Positions 7,875-15,442 of a stretch of 17,710 nucleotides of DNA are shown here, piece after piece. The DNA lies in NCBI GenBank assembly GCA_938016235.1, contig CALLPU010000359.1, forward strand, positions 1-17,710, given 5' to 3'. Every line of letters begins with the position of its first letter. The stretch's first letter is position 1. The position numbers were made by a program, and so were the translations under genes. A model generated the notes under the pieces. The model did no database searches, was not told the DNA's origin, and worked only from the letters and a program-made list of their open reading frames with translations. This stretch comes from an uncultured Granulosicoccus sp. (GTDB lineage Bacteria; Pseudomonadota; Gammaproteobacteria; Granulosicoccales; Granulosicoccaceae).

Positions 7875-7878
7875 TCCG
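7865..7878. repeat. 14-bp perfect palindrome holding both convergent stop codons
   Basis: The sequence CGGATCATGATCCG is a perfect palindrome. Its centre contains TGA for the plus-strand GFA gene (7872-7874) and, on the other strand, TGA for the flavoprotein (7871-7869). The coding regions overlap by six bases, leaving no room for a conventional terminator between them. Confidence 0.7.
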
Positions 7879-9971
7879 GCCAGACGAGCCAGCTCGCGCT
7901 TGAACGGAAGCGGCGATTCTGGCGTTCTCGCCGGTTCGTCCAGTTCTCTGGCATAGCGATGCCCGGCAAACGTGGCCCAGGCTATGGGAGCGGGAGACTC
8001 GGCATCGCCAATAACGCGGATGCTTTTGACACCATGATCCGCCCATTCGTTTTCCATGCCCCGCAGTTCCTGCCACAGCACATCGTTGGCTAGTCGGGAG
8101 CTGACCAATACCACAGCATCACAGCTGACATCGGTTGACTGTTCGCTGTAGGTGTCGGTGCAGCAGACGCCGGTGTCATAGAGTTCGGTTACAGCAGTAT
8201 TGCGACGAATATCCACGCCGAGCTCTACCAGGCGTTTGTGAATGAATCCTTGCTCCAGAGTGTTCAACGTCCATTCAGAGACATACGCTGATGGAGTAAC
8301 GAGTGTGACATGAGCGCCACGCTCAACCAGTGCTTCGGCTATCACTGAACCCATGTAGTAGTGATCGTCATCAAAGACGACCACTCGCCCCTGCGGCGCA
8401 GCTCCTGCCATCACATCATCGGGTGTATAGACGGGCAGGTTGCCTTGGGTGGGGATAGGTCTGACATGGTATCGAGCAACACCATCATTACGCCAGCGTG
8501 ATCCTGTCGCCAGCGCAACGTGTTCTGATCCAAAAGACAAAACGTCGCTGGCAGTCAGGGTGTTTTCCGGGTAGACGCTGACGTTCGCCATCTGACTGAT
8601 CTGCCAGGTTCGGTAGTCACGCACTCGCGCCCATGCGGAAAGCCCGGGTAGTGCGGATTCGAGACTGACTCTGCCGCCGAGTGTGACCGTTGCTTCAGCC
8701 AGCACCACTTCATAGCCACGCTGACCCAGAGCCCGTGACGCTTCGAGACCTGCCGGGCCTGCGCCCACCACCAATACGTTGTTGGAGGTTCCTTTGCGGG
8801 TGATGATTTCGGGATGCCAGTCACGGCGCCATTCCTCCATGAATGTCGGGTTTTGTGTGCAGCGCGACAGTGACATGGTCATGTCACCGGTAATGCACAT
8901 ATTGCAGCCAATGCATTCCCGTATATCGTCTACGCGTCCCTCATCAATCTTGCGTGGTAGCCAGGGGTCGGCAATGGATGGGCGTGCGCACCCGATCAAG
9001 TCCAGCACACCCGATTTTATTTGTCTGACCATCACGTCGGGCGATGTGAATCGCCCAACACCCACCACCGGCCGGTCAGTGAGTTCACGTATACCCATAA
9101 CCAGCGACTGCTGAGCCGCTTCTTCCTTGAATCGTGACGCACCGGAGCAGTCTTCCCAGCTGCCGTGAGCCAGATCCCACAGGTCAGGCAGGTCACTGTG
9201 TTCACTGACCAGTTCACGCACCTCTTCATTCGTAAAACCCAGCTCCCCGACCAGCTCGTGAAGTGACAGGCGCAGGGTGATCCCCATCGTGTCGCCCACC
9301 TCATCTTTTGCATCGCTGATGAGTTCGCGCATGAGCCGGGTGCGGTTGCTGAGGCTACCGCCATATTCATCGGTTCGATGGTTGGTCAGCGTGGAAAGGA
9401 AGTGTTGAATGACACCAAAGCCGTGCGCGCCGTACAGGCAGATCAAGTCGTAACCGGCTGTGCGAGCACGACGAAAAGCCTGACGATGCCATTGACGCAG
9501 ATTGCTGATATCGCGTTTGGTCATGCTGCGTGCACTGACCGGATCGTTAGTGAAGGTGCGTACCGGCAGTGCGGTGGGTGCCATGGGTACTTCGCGCGTG
9601 TATAAGTTAGGGCCGTTGATACCCGGGTAGGCAAGCTCAATGCCGGCTAATGCCTGCCCGTTGTGCATGCTGTCCGCCATGCGGGCCAGCATGGGGATGT
9701 CATTGTCATCCCACAGCCGCAGTTCAATATAGGGGCTGATCTCTGAACTGTGGTGCATCTCCACTTGTTCAGTGAACACAACACCCCAGCCACCTTCGGC
9801 CTTGATCTCTCGCATGCGAGCCACAGCGGAGGGGTCGCGATAACCACCGCCGTTACAGTGAGGCACCTGATAAAACCGATTTCGAGTGGTCACCGGGCCT
9901 ATTGCCAGTGGCTCGAACAAGCAATCGTAGCGTGGGTCTCTGTTGCCCGCGCTCGTTTTTGTATCAGACAT
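7869..9971 (-). CDS. Trimethylamine dehydrogenase-like FMN/4Fe-4S flavoprotein, substrate unknown
   Basis: This 700-residue protein has the full TMADH architecture: an Oye-like FMN barrel (about 1-350), a 4Fe-4S site and a C-terminal pyridine-nucleotide-disulfide-like domain with ADP motif G403-A-G405-P-A-G408. Cys39, in FYQVPHC, matches the TMADH cysteine that binds FMN covalently. Tyr180 and His183 match its catalytic Tyr169/His172. C353, C356, C359 and C371 match the cluster cysteines. The pocket differs: TMADH Tyr60, Ser74 and Trp105 become Gln69, Glu83 and Ala114; Trp264 is kept as Trp272; Trp355 is replaced (Asp363 or Met364). Trimethylamine is therefore unlikely; an N-alkylated or polycationic amine is inferred. 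The start is ATG 9971, overlapping the upstream stop (TGATG); GTG 9974 is the alternative. No ETF genes are in the window. Confidence 0.9.
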   Translation of the reverse strand: MSDTKTSAGNRDPRYDCLFEPLAIGPVTTRNRFYQVPHCNGGGYRDPSAVARMREIKAEGGWGVVFTEQVEMHHSSEISPYIELRLWDDNDIPMLARMADSMHNGQALAGIELAYPGINGPNLYTREVPMAPTALPVRTFTNDPVSARSMTKRDISNLRQWHRQAFRRARTAGYDLICLYGAHGFGVIQHFLSTLTNHRTDEYGGSLSNRTRLMRELISDAKDEVGDTMGITLRLSLHELVGELGFTNEEVRELVSEHSDLPDLWDLAHGSWEDCSGASRFKEEAAQQSLVMGIRELTDRPVVGVGRFTSPDVMVRQIKSGVLDLIGCARPSIADPWLPRKIDEGRVDDIRECIGCNMCITGDMTMSLSRCTQNPTFMEEWRRDWHPEIITRKGTSNNVLVVGAGPAGLEASRALGQRGYEVVLAEATVTLGGRVSLESALPGLSAWARVRDYRTWQISQMANVSVYPENTLTASDVLSFGSEHVALATGSRWRNDGVARYHVRPIPTQGNLPVYTPDDVMAGAAPQGRVVVFDDDHYYMGSVIAEALVERGAHVTLVTPSAYVSEWTLNTLEQGFIHKRLVELGVDIRRNTAVTELYDTGVCCTDTYSEQSTDVSCDAVVLVSSRLANDVLWQELRGMENEWADHGVKSIRVIGDAESPAPIAWATFAGHRYARELDEPARTPESPLPFKRELARLAGS

Positions 9972-10996
9972 CACATTTGAAAACCGTTTAGAACATTGCA
10001 GGTATTGATTCCAATCTCTTCTACGGCATAGCCACCTTCCATAACAAACAGGGTGGGCAAGTTCATGGCGCCCAGCAGCTCACCATAGCGTGTGAAATCA
10101 TGAGAAGTCAGTTTGAAAAAACTGATGGGGTCGCGCTCAAAGGTATCCACGCCCAGCGATATGACCAGAGCATCAGGCGAGTACGCACGAATTTTATTCA
10201 GCGCATCGGTGAGTGCTGCGCTCCACACATCGTATGCCGAGCCTGGCGGAAGCGGGTAGTTGATCGTGAAACCGTCACCGGCACCTGAGCCGGTTTCGTC
10301 CTGATACCCGAGAAAATGAGGAAAAGCCTGTTTTGGATCCCCGTGCAAGGATAAGAAGAACACATCGTCACGATGATAGAAAATATCCTGAGTGCCGTTG
10401 CCGTGGTGAAAGTCGACATCCAGCAATGCAATACGCTTTGCACCTGCGTCGAGCAAAGTTTGCGCTGCGATCGCCGCGTTGTTCAGAAAACAGTACCCCC
10501 CGTACAGATCGATGCCTGCATGATGACCCGGTGGTCTGCACAGAGCGAATGCGCTGCTCTGACCCTTGTTCAACAGGTTGGCGGCACTCTGAGCACAGGC
10601 CGCGCTACTGAGCGCCGCTTGGTAAGTGCCTTTGGTAATAGCGGTTTCAATAGCCATGGCAAAGTAGCCGAGCTTGCCGTCTATATGATCTGGCTCTCGT
10701 TGCTGCATGCGCCTGGCGGGTACCACGGTCGGCAACGCCTCGCCGTTAAAGCCTTCAGCTTCCCAGAGCGTCCAGGCCTGGCTCAGGAAATTCAGGTAGT
10801 CCTGCTGATGTATCTTGCCGACAATGCCCATGTCCAGGGCAGAGGGTGTTTCGGGTTTGCTGTAGCCGGCGGCGGAGAGTGCCTGCGCGATATAGTCCCA
10901 GCGTTCCGGGCATTCGAAGGGTCTGACCAATTCACCGCCCGAGAGCTCGCCTTTGGGAAAATGCAGCGAATGATCAGAGCTGGCAACGGTTCGCAT
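9971..10996 (-). CDS. aphA: Acetylpolyamine amidohydrolase (histone deacetylase superfamily)
   Basis: This 341-residue zinc amidohydrolase removes acetyl groups from N-acetylated polyamines such as acetylputrescine or acetylspermidine in the cytoplasm. It can be read almost residue for residue against the Mycoplana ramosa enzyme of the same length. The catalytic histidines are H158-H159 (in RPPGHHAG). The zinc ligands are D195 and H197 (DVDFHHGNG) and D284 (GVDTFE), and the transition-state tyrosine is Y323 (EGGY). E17, in the loop that recognises the cationic substrate, and E117 are also present. There is no signal peptide. A promoter lies about 37 bases upstream, although no clear Shine-Dalgarno precedes the ATG. 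It overlaps the flavoprotein gene by one base (TGATG), so the two are one operon. It is divergent from the aminotransferase-pot operon. Confidence 0.95.
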   Translation of the reverse strand: MRTVASSDHSLHFPKGELSGGELVRPFECPERWDYIAQALSAAGYSKPETPSALDMGIVGKIHQQDYLNFLSQAWTLWEAEGFNGEALPTVVPARRMQQREPDHIDGKLGYFAMAIETAITKGTYQAALSSAACAQSAANLLNKGQSSAFALCRPPGHHAGIDLYGGYCFLNNAAIAAQTLLDAGAKRIALLDVDFHHGNGTQDIFYHRDDVFFLSLHGDPKQAFPHFLGYQDETGSGAGDGFTINYPLPPGSAYDVWSAALTDALNKIRAYSPDALVISLGVDTFERDPISFFKLTSHDFTRYGELLGAMNLPTLFVMEGGYAVEEIGINTCNVLNGFQM

Positions 10997-11032
10997 GGGA
11001 TACAGCAGGAATGAAGTCGGTGGTATCCCCCA

Positions 11033-11061
11033 GTTATATCGTCATTGACTCTGAAAATCAA
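11033..11061 (-). promoter_or_regulatory. Candidate sigma-70 promoter of the aphA-flavoprotein operon
   Basis: Reading the minus strand, TTGATT (11061-11056, 4 of 6 matches) is followed by a 17-base spacer and TATAAC (11038-11033, 5 of 6). Transcription would begin near 11026, giving a leader of about 30 bases before the aphA ATG. The 169-base region between the divergent operons holds this signal in its AT-rich left part. For the rightward operon I see only an isolated TATGAT at 11136-11141 without a matching -35 box, so that promoter may need an activator. Confidence 0.5.
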
Positions 11062-11165
11062 AATTGAAGCAAACTGTGGTACCCGAAAAAACGCGCTCGA
11101 ATCACTAACCCGTGCAATGTCTTGTCGGTTCTGGCTATGATGTAGGCCGCTTCTCGAGGGTGTTT

Positions 11166-12551
11166 ATGAACAAGCAGCAGTTGAATGACAGAACGGCTGA
11201 GATTCTGGCGATGGATGAGCACCTGGTGCATTCTTTCGCCGATTTGCATTCTTTGAGCGAACCGGATGCGCGAACCGTGATCACCCAGGCGGAAGGTGCT
11301 TACGTGTTCGACGCACGCGGTGAGCAGTTCCTGGATGGCATGGCAGGGTTGTGGTGCGTCAATGTCGGGCACGGCAGGCGTGAGATCAGTGACGCGGTTG
11401 CTGAGCAGCTCAACACGCTGGACTACTTCTCCACGTTCTACAATCTTACGCACCCCACCGCTGCGACTTTAGCGGCAAGGTTAGCGCAGCTATCGCCAGG
11501 CAATCTCAACCATGTGTATTTCGGAAACTCGGGTTCGGTGGCGAACGACACGGCGGTGAGAATCATTCATCACTATTTCAATCGGCTGGGCAAGCCGTCC
11601 AAGAAGAAAATTCTGTCTCGTATCGGGGCTTATCACGGTTCCACGCACCTGGCTATTGCCATGACGACACCGCAGTACCGCGATCAATGGGACAGCGCCG
11701 ATGAGCTGGTGCACTTTCTGCCGTCACCTAACGTCTACCGGCGGCCCGACGGCATGAGCGAAGCGCAGTTTTGCGATCATCTGATCAATGACATGCGCGA
11801 ACAGATTGAACGTCTGGGCAGTGACAATATTGCCTGCTTCATCGCAGAACCCATCATGGGTGCCGGTGGCGTGATTGTGCCGCCGCAGGGTTATCACGCA
11901 CGGGCATTGTCGCTGTGCCGCGAGTACGAGATTCTCTATATCTCCGATGAAGTGGTCACCGCATTCGGCCGGCTCGGCCACATGTTTGCCTCCGAAGCCG
12001 TGTTTGGCATTGTGCCGGACATCATCTGTACGGCAAAAGGGTTGTCATCAGGGTATCAGCCCATTTCGGCAACGCTGTTGTCAGAAGAGATCCACGATGT
12101 GATCTCGGCAGAAGGAGCCCGGTTCCTGCACGGCATGACGTACTCGGGTCATCCTGCGTGTTGCGCAGCCGCACTGGCCAATATCGACATATTGGAAAAT
12201 GACGGTATCTGCGAGCGTGTCCGCACACTGGGGCCTGTATTTGAAAGTACGCTGCGCAAGCTTTTGCGGTTTGACATTGTGGGAGATGTGCGCGGCAGCC
12301 ATTTCATGATGGCGCTGGAATTTGTGCAAGATACACAAACCAAGGATCCGTTTGCCGATGATGTTGCTGTGGGTATGCGTGTTTCAAAACATGCCCAGCA
12401 GCGAGGTCTGATTGTGCGCCCATTGGGCAGCATGATCGTGTTATCGCCGCCACTGATACTGGATGAGCAGCAGATAGACTCCATTGGTCGCGTACTGTCG
12501 GAAAGTATTGAAGCGACAACCGCGGATTTGATCAGTGAGGGTTTGCGCTAG
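11166..12551 (+). CDS. Class III PLP aminotransferase, SpuC-like (polyamine or omega-amino acid:pyruvate)
   Basis: This 461-residue class III (fold type I) aminotransferase probably moves the terminal amino group of putrescine or another polyamine to pyruvate. The PLP lysine is K291 (TAKGLSSGYQP) and the ring-nitrogen aspartate is D261 (SDEVVTAFGR). YHGST and LHGMTYSGHP are characteristic. The usual SGSEAN motif reads S122-G-S-V125-A-N, a valine replacing the near-invariant glutamate (codon GTG where GAG is expected). The frame extends upstream to a GTG at 11112, but ATG 11166, with GAGGG five bases before it (11156-11160), matches the family N-terminus. It heads an operon with potABCD, as spuC sits beside the polyamine transport genes in Pseudomonas. 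The family is sure; the substrate is inferred from context. Confidence 0.9.
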   Translation: MNKQQLNDRTAEILAMDEHLVHSFADLHSLSEPDARTVITQAEGAYVFDARGEQFLDGMAGLWCVNVGHGRREISDAVAEQLNTLDYFSTFYNLTHPTAATLAARLAQLSPGNLNHVYFGNSGSVANDTAVRIIHHYFNRLGKPSKKKILSRIGAYHGSTHLAIAMTTPQYRDQWDSADELVHFLPSPNVYRRPDGMSEAQFCDHLINDMREQIERLGSDNIACFIAEPIMGAGGVIVPPQGYHARALSLCREYEILYISDEVVTAFGRLGHMFASEAVFGIVPDIICTAKGLSSGYQPISATLLSEEIHDVISAEGARFLHGMTYSGHPACCAAALANIDILENDGICERVRTLGPVFESTLRKLLRFDIVGDVRGSHFMMALEFVQDTQTKDPFADDVAVGMRVSKHAQQRGLIVRPLGSMIVLSPPLILDEQQIDSIGRVLSESIEATTADLISEGLR

Positions 12552-13645
12552 TGGGTCGTGGTGTGGCGGTTGCGTTGAGTCATGTGCGCAAGCAGTATGG
12601 AAGCGCCACAGCGCTTCACGATGTGTCGCTTACCATTCACGACAAAGAGTTTTTTACGTTGCTGGGTCCATCGGGGTGTGGCAAAACCACGTTGCTTCGC
12701 ATTATCGCCGGCTTCGAAAGTGTCTCCGATGGCACGGTTCAACTGCATGGTAAGGAGATCGCTGATCTTCCGGCCAACGCTCGGCCAGTGAATACGGTCT
12801 TTCAACAGTACTCGCTGTTTCCCCACATGAGTGTCACCGATAATGTGCTGTTCGGATTGCAGATGCGCAAAGTGCCGGCGGCCAAGGCAAGGCAGCGCGT
12901 CAAGGCCATGCTTGAACTGGTACAGCTGGAGGACTTTGCCCAGCGTATGCCCGCCCAGCTTTCCGGAGGGCAGCAGCAACGTGTGGCTCTGGCTCGTGCT
13001 TTGGCACCAGAACCTGAAGTGCTGCTACTCGACGAGCCGTTGTCGGCCCTTGATCTGAAACTGAGGCAAGCGATGCGTATTGAGCTGAAACAGATTCAGG
13101 AAGAAGCCGGCATCACATTCATCTTTGTCACGCATGATCAAGAGGAAGCGTTAACCCTGTCTGATCGCATTGCAGTGATGTCTGCCGGTGCTATCCAGCA
13201 AGTAGGGACTTCTCATGATATTTATGAATCGCCGGTAAATCGATTCGTGGCAGATTTCATCGGTGAGAGTAACCTGCTGGAGTCCAGAGTACTGGCTCAT
13301 GACAAGCACCAGCTGACGTGCGCGTTGCCTGGTGGCGCCGAGGTGCAGGCACAGCTTTCAGATACTTCGATTGAGCTACCGGTTGGCTCGTCGGGCTATG
13401 TGTGTGTGCGTCCCGAGAAGCTCAGGCTTCTGTTGGCAACCGATCAACGCAACGGAGTCTTGCAGGGGGTTGTTGGACGGCATATCTATCTGGGCACAGA
13501 CACCCAGCTGGTAGTACATCTGCCCGATGGTCAGCGCGTGCAGCTGCGTTGTCAGAATGCACAGCAAAACGCGCAGCTCCCTGAGCCAGGTGAGCGTGTG
13601 AGTCTGGACATTGAGCCAGGCAGCGCCCGGTTTGTCAGTCACTGA
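12551..13645 (+). CDS. potA: Spermidine/putrescine ABC transporter ATPase PotA
   Basis: This 364-residue ATPase of the polyamine importer is a peripheral membrane protein. Visible parts are Walker A GPSGCGKTT (39-47), the Q-loop FQQYSLFPH (84-92), signature LSGGQQQR (137-144), Walker B LLLDEP (158-163) and the H-loop histidine 195. A C-terminal regulatory TOBE-like domain follows (about 240-364). It starts with GTG sharing one base with the TAG stop of the aminotransferase. GAGGG at 12537-12541 is the likely ribosome binding site, nine bases away. Polyamine rather than another small-molecule specificity follows from the matching PotB, PotC and PotD next door. Confidence 0.92.
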   Translation: MGRGVAVALSHVRKQYGSATALHDVSLTIHDKEFFTLLGPSGCGKTTLLRIIAGFESVSDGTVQLHGKEIADLPANARPVNTVFQQYSLFPHMSVTDNVLFGLQMRKVPAAKARQRVKAMLELVQLEDFAQRMPAQLSGGQQQRVALARALAPEPEVLLLDEPLSALDLKLRQAMRIELKQIQEEAGITFIFVTHDQEEALTLSDRIAVMSAGAIQQVGTSHDIYESPVNRFVADFIGESNLLESRVLAHDKHQLTCALPGGAEVQAQLSDTSIELPVGSSGYVCVRPEKLRLLLATDQRNGVLQGVVGRHIYLGTDTQLVVHLPDGQRVQLRCQNAQQNAQLPEPGERVSLDIEPGSARFVSH

Positions 13646-14565
13646 TGGCGGGTTTCAACCCAGGTAACAACGCATCGGGTGGTTCGGTGTTTGCCGATAT
13701 GCGGCATCGTCTGCTGATGCCTTCCTGGATCACGATTGGCGTGCTACTGGTTATCCCTGTCCTGTTGATGCTGGTGTACTCGTTTCTCACCAAAGAGTTC
13801 AGGGGTGGCGTGATCTGGGAGTTCTCCCTGGCAGCATACGATCAATTCTTCTTTGATCGCGGCCTGTTCGGTGATGAACCGGTCAAAATTGAATGGACTT
13901 ACCTGACTATTTTTGCGCGTTCCATCGTGCAGGCAGCGCTAGCCACGTTTTTCTGCCTGCTCATCGGGTTCCCAACGGCCTACTACATCGCAACGCGCCC
14001 TGCATCCACGCGTGCCTTCTGGTTGTTCATGATCACCGTGCCCTATTGGGTAAACCTGCTGATACGAACGGTATCCATGAAGTTTCTCATACGTGATACC
14101 GGGCCATTGAATCACTGGTTGATGCAGGCCGGAATCCTGAGCGAACCCCTGCACCTGATCAACACGAACATTGCCGTGCAACTGGGTCTGTTCTACTCGT
14201 ACCTGCCGTTTATGGTGCTGCCCATTTATGCATCGGTTGAGCGCTTCGACTTTGCGTTACTCGAAGCTGCGAATGATCTGTATGCAAAACGCTGGACTGC
14301 CATGCGACGCATACTGATTCCGGTGGTGAAGCCAGGCATTATTGCAGGGTGCATTCTAGTGTTTGTGCCAAGTCTGGGGGCATTCCTGGCACCGGATTTA
14401 CTCGGCGGTGCCAAGAACTTCATGATTGGCTCTCTAATTGAAGAACAATTCAAGGGCAGTGCGGGTAACTGGCCATTTGGTGCCGCGGCGTCGATGATCC
14501 TGTTGTCGCTGGTGCTGCTGGTGCTGATGTTTTACGCGCGCAGTGATGCACGGAGCGCACGATGA
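13645..14565 (+). CDS. potB: Polyamine ABC transporter permease PotB
   Basis: This 306-residue inner-membrane permease has six predicted hydrophobic segments, the first at about residues 28-48. The EAA loop that docks on the ATPase is EAANDLYAKRWTAMRRILIP (207-226). Length and the long first extracytoplasmic loop are typical of PotB/SpuG. The ATG overlaps the potA stop by one base (TGATG), so translation is coupled. With PotC it forms the heterodimeric channel. Confidence 0.93.
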   Translation: MAGFNPGNNASGGSVFADMRHRLLMPSWITIGVLLVIPVLLMLVYSFLTKEFRGGVIWEFSLAAYDQFFFDRGLFGDEPVKIEWTYLTIFARSIVQAALATFFCLLIGFPTAYYIATRPASTRAFWLFMITVPYWVNLLIRTVSMKFLIRDTGPLNHWLMQAGILSEPLHLINTNIAVQLGLFYSYLPFMVLPIYASVERFDFALLEAANDLYAKRWTAMRRILIPVVKPGIIAGCILVFVPSLGAFLAPDLLGGAKNFMIGSLIEEQFKGSAGNWPFGAAASMILLSLVLLVLMFYARSDARSAR

Positions 14566-15380
14566 GCACCGCCAGTGCGCGCATAAGAGCCTATCCCGGA
14601 TTCGGCATTGTCGCTTTGTTATGTCTTGTTCTGTTGTATGCACCACTGCTGGTTGTCATGGTGTATTCATTTAATGACAGTACATCAATCACCCAATGGG
14701 GTGGATTCAGTCTGCGCTGGTATAAAGAAGTGTTTACTGGTGTGGAAGCGGCTAAATTCAAGGTGGCTGCGTGGAATTCAATCAGCATAGCGTTAATGGC
14801 AACGATAGCAGCAACCACTATCGCAACGTCTGCGGCAATTGGTATGACGCGCGGCGGTTTATGGCGAGGAAAGGCGGCGAGCTTTGCGCTGATTAACCTG
14901 CCCATCATGGTGCCAGAAATCGTAACCGCCGTGGCCACACTGATTTTCTTCAGTGCCATCGGATTCAAGACGGGGTATCTGAGTATATTGCTGGCACACA
15001 TCGTCTTTTGCATACCGTTTGCGTACCTGCCAATCGCCGCCAGATTGCAAGGCATCAATAGCTCGTTTGAGGAAGCAGCCATCGACTTGTACGCCACCCG
15101 CTGGCAGGCGTTTCGTTATGTTCTGCTGCCCATTTTGTTGCCGGGTGTGATCTCCGGAGCATTGCTGGCTTTCATTATTTCGCTGGATGACTTCATCATC
15201 ACCAATTTTGTTAAGGGTGCTGGTATCGAGACACTGCCAACAGCGATTTTTGGTGCCGTCAAACAAGGCATCAAACCCAACATCATGGCTATATCCAGTT
15301 TGATGCTGTTGGTTTCCGTTGTTTTTGTTACGGTGTCCTGGTGGATCGGCAGGACTGGAAATAAGCCAGGGGACACATAA
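14562..15380 (+). CDS. potC: Polyamine ABC transporter permease PotC
   Basis: This second permease (272 residues) has six hydrophobic segments, the first at about residues 14-36. The EAA loop is FEEAAIDLYATRWQAFRYVL (169-188), followed by LPGVISG. The C-terminal ISLDDFIITNFVKGAG segment is highly typical of PotC/SpuH. The start overlaps the potB stop by four bases (ATGA). It is followed by a 62-base gap to potD, the largest in the transporter operon, which contains a strong ribosome binding site for the binding protein. Confidence 0.93.
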   Translation: MSTASARIRAYPGFGIVALLCLVLLYAPLLVVMVYSFNDSTSITQWGGFSLRWYKEVFTGVEAAKFKVAAWNSISIALMATIAATTIATSAAIGMTRGGLWRGKAASFALINLPIMVPEIVTAVATLIFFSAIGFKTGYLSILLAHIVFCIPFAYLPIAARLQGINSSFEEAAIDLYATRWQAFRYVLLPILLPGVISGALLAFIISLDDFIITNFVKGAGIETLPTAIFGAVKQGIKPNIMAISSLMLLVSVVFVTVSWWIGRTGNKPGDT

Positions 15381-15442
15381 CCGTGGTGCTTTACAACACG
15401 GGTTTTCAATCAGCCTCAGTAAAGAGGCAACAGGAGAAAAAC

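Noticed and set aside
10373..11014. 213-codon plus-strand open frame opposite aphA
   Set aside because: The minus strand encodes an amidohydrolase with every catalytic residue in place, so this frame is a by-product.
11112..11165. Upstream GTG start for the aminotransferase
   Set aside because: Adds 18 non-conserved residues; ATG 11166 has a well-placed GAGGG.
15383..15442. Upstream GTG start for the polyamine-binding protein
   Set aside because: It would put 20 residues before the signal peptide; ATG 15443 has a strong ribosome binding site and a clean Sec signal.
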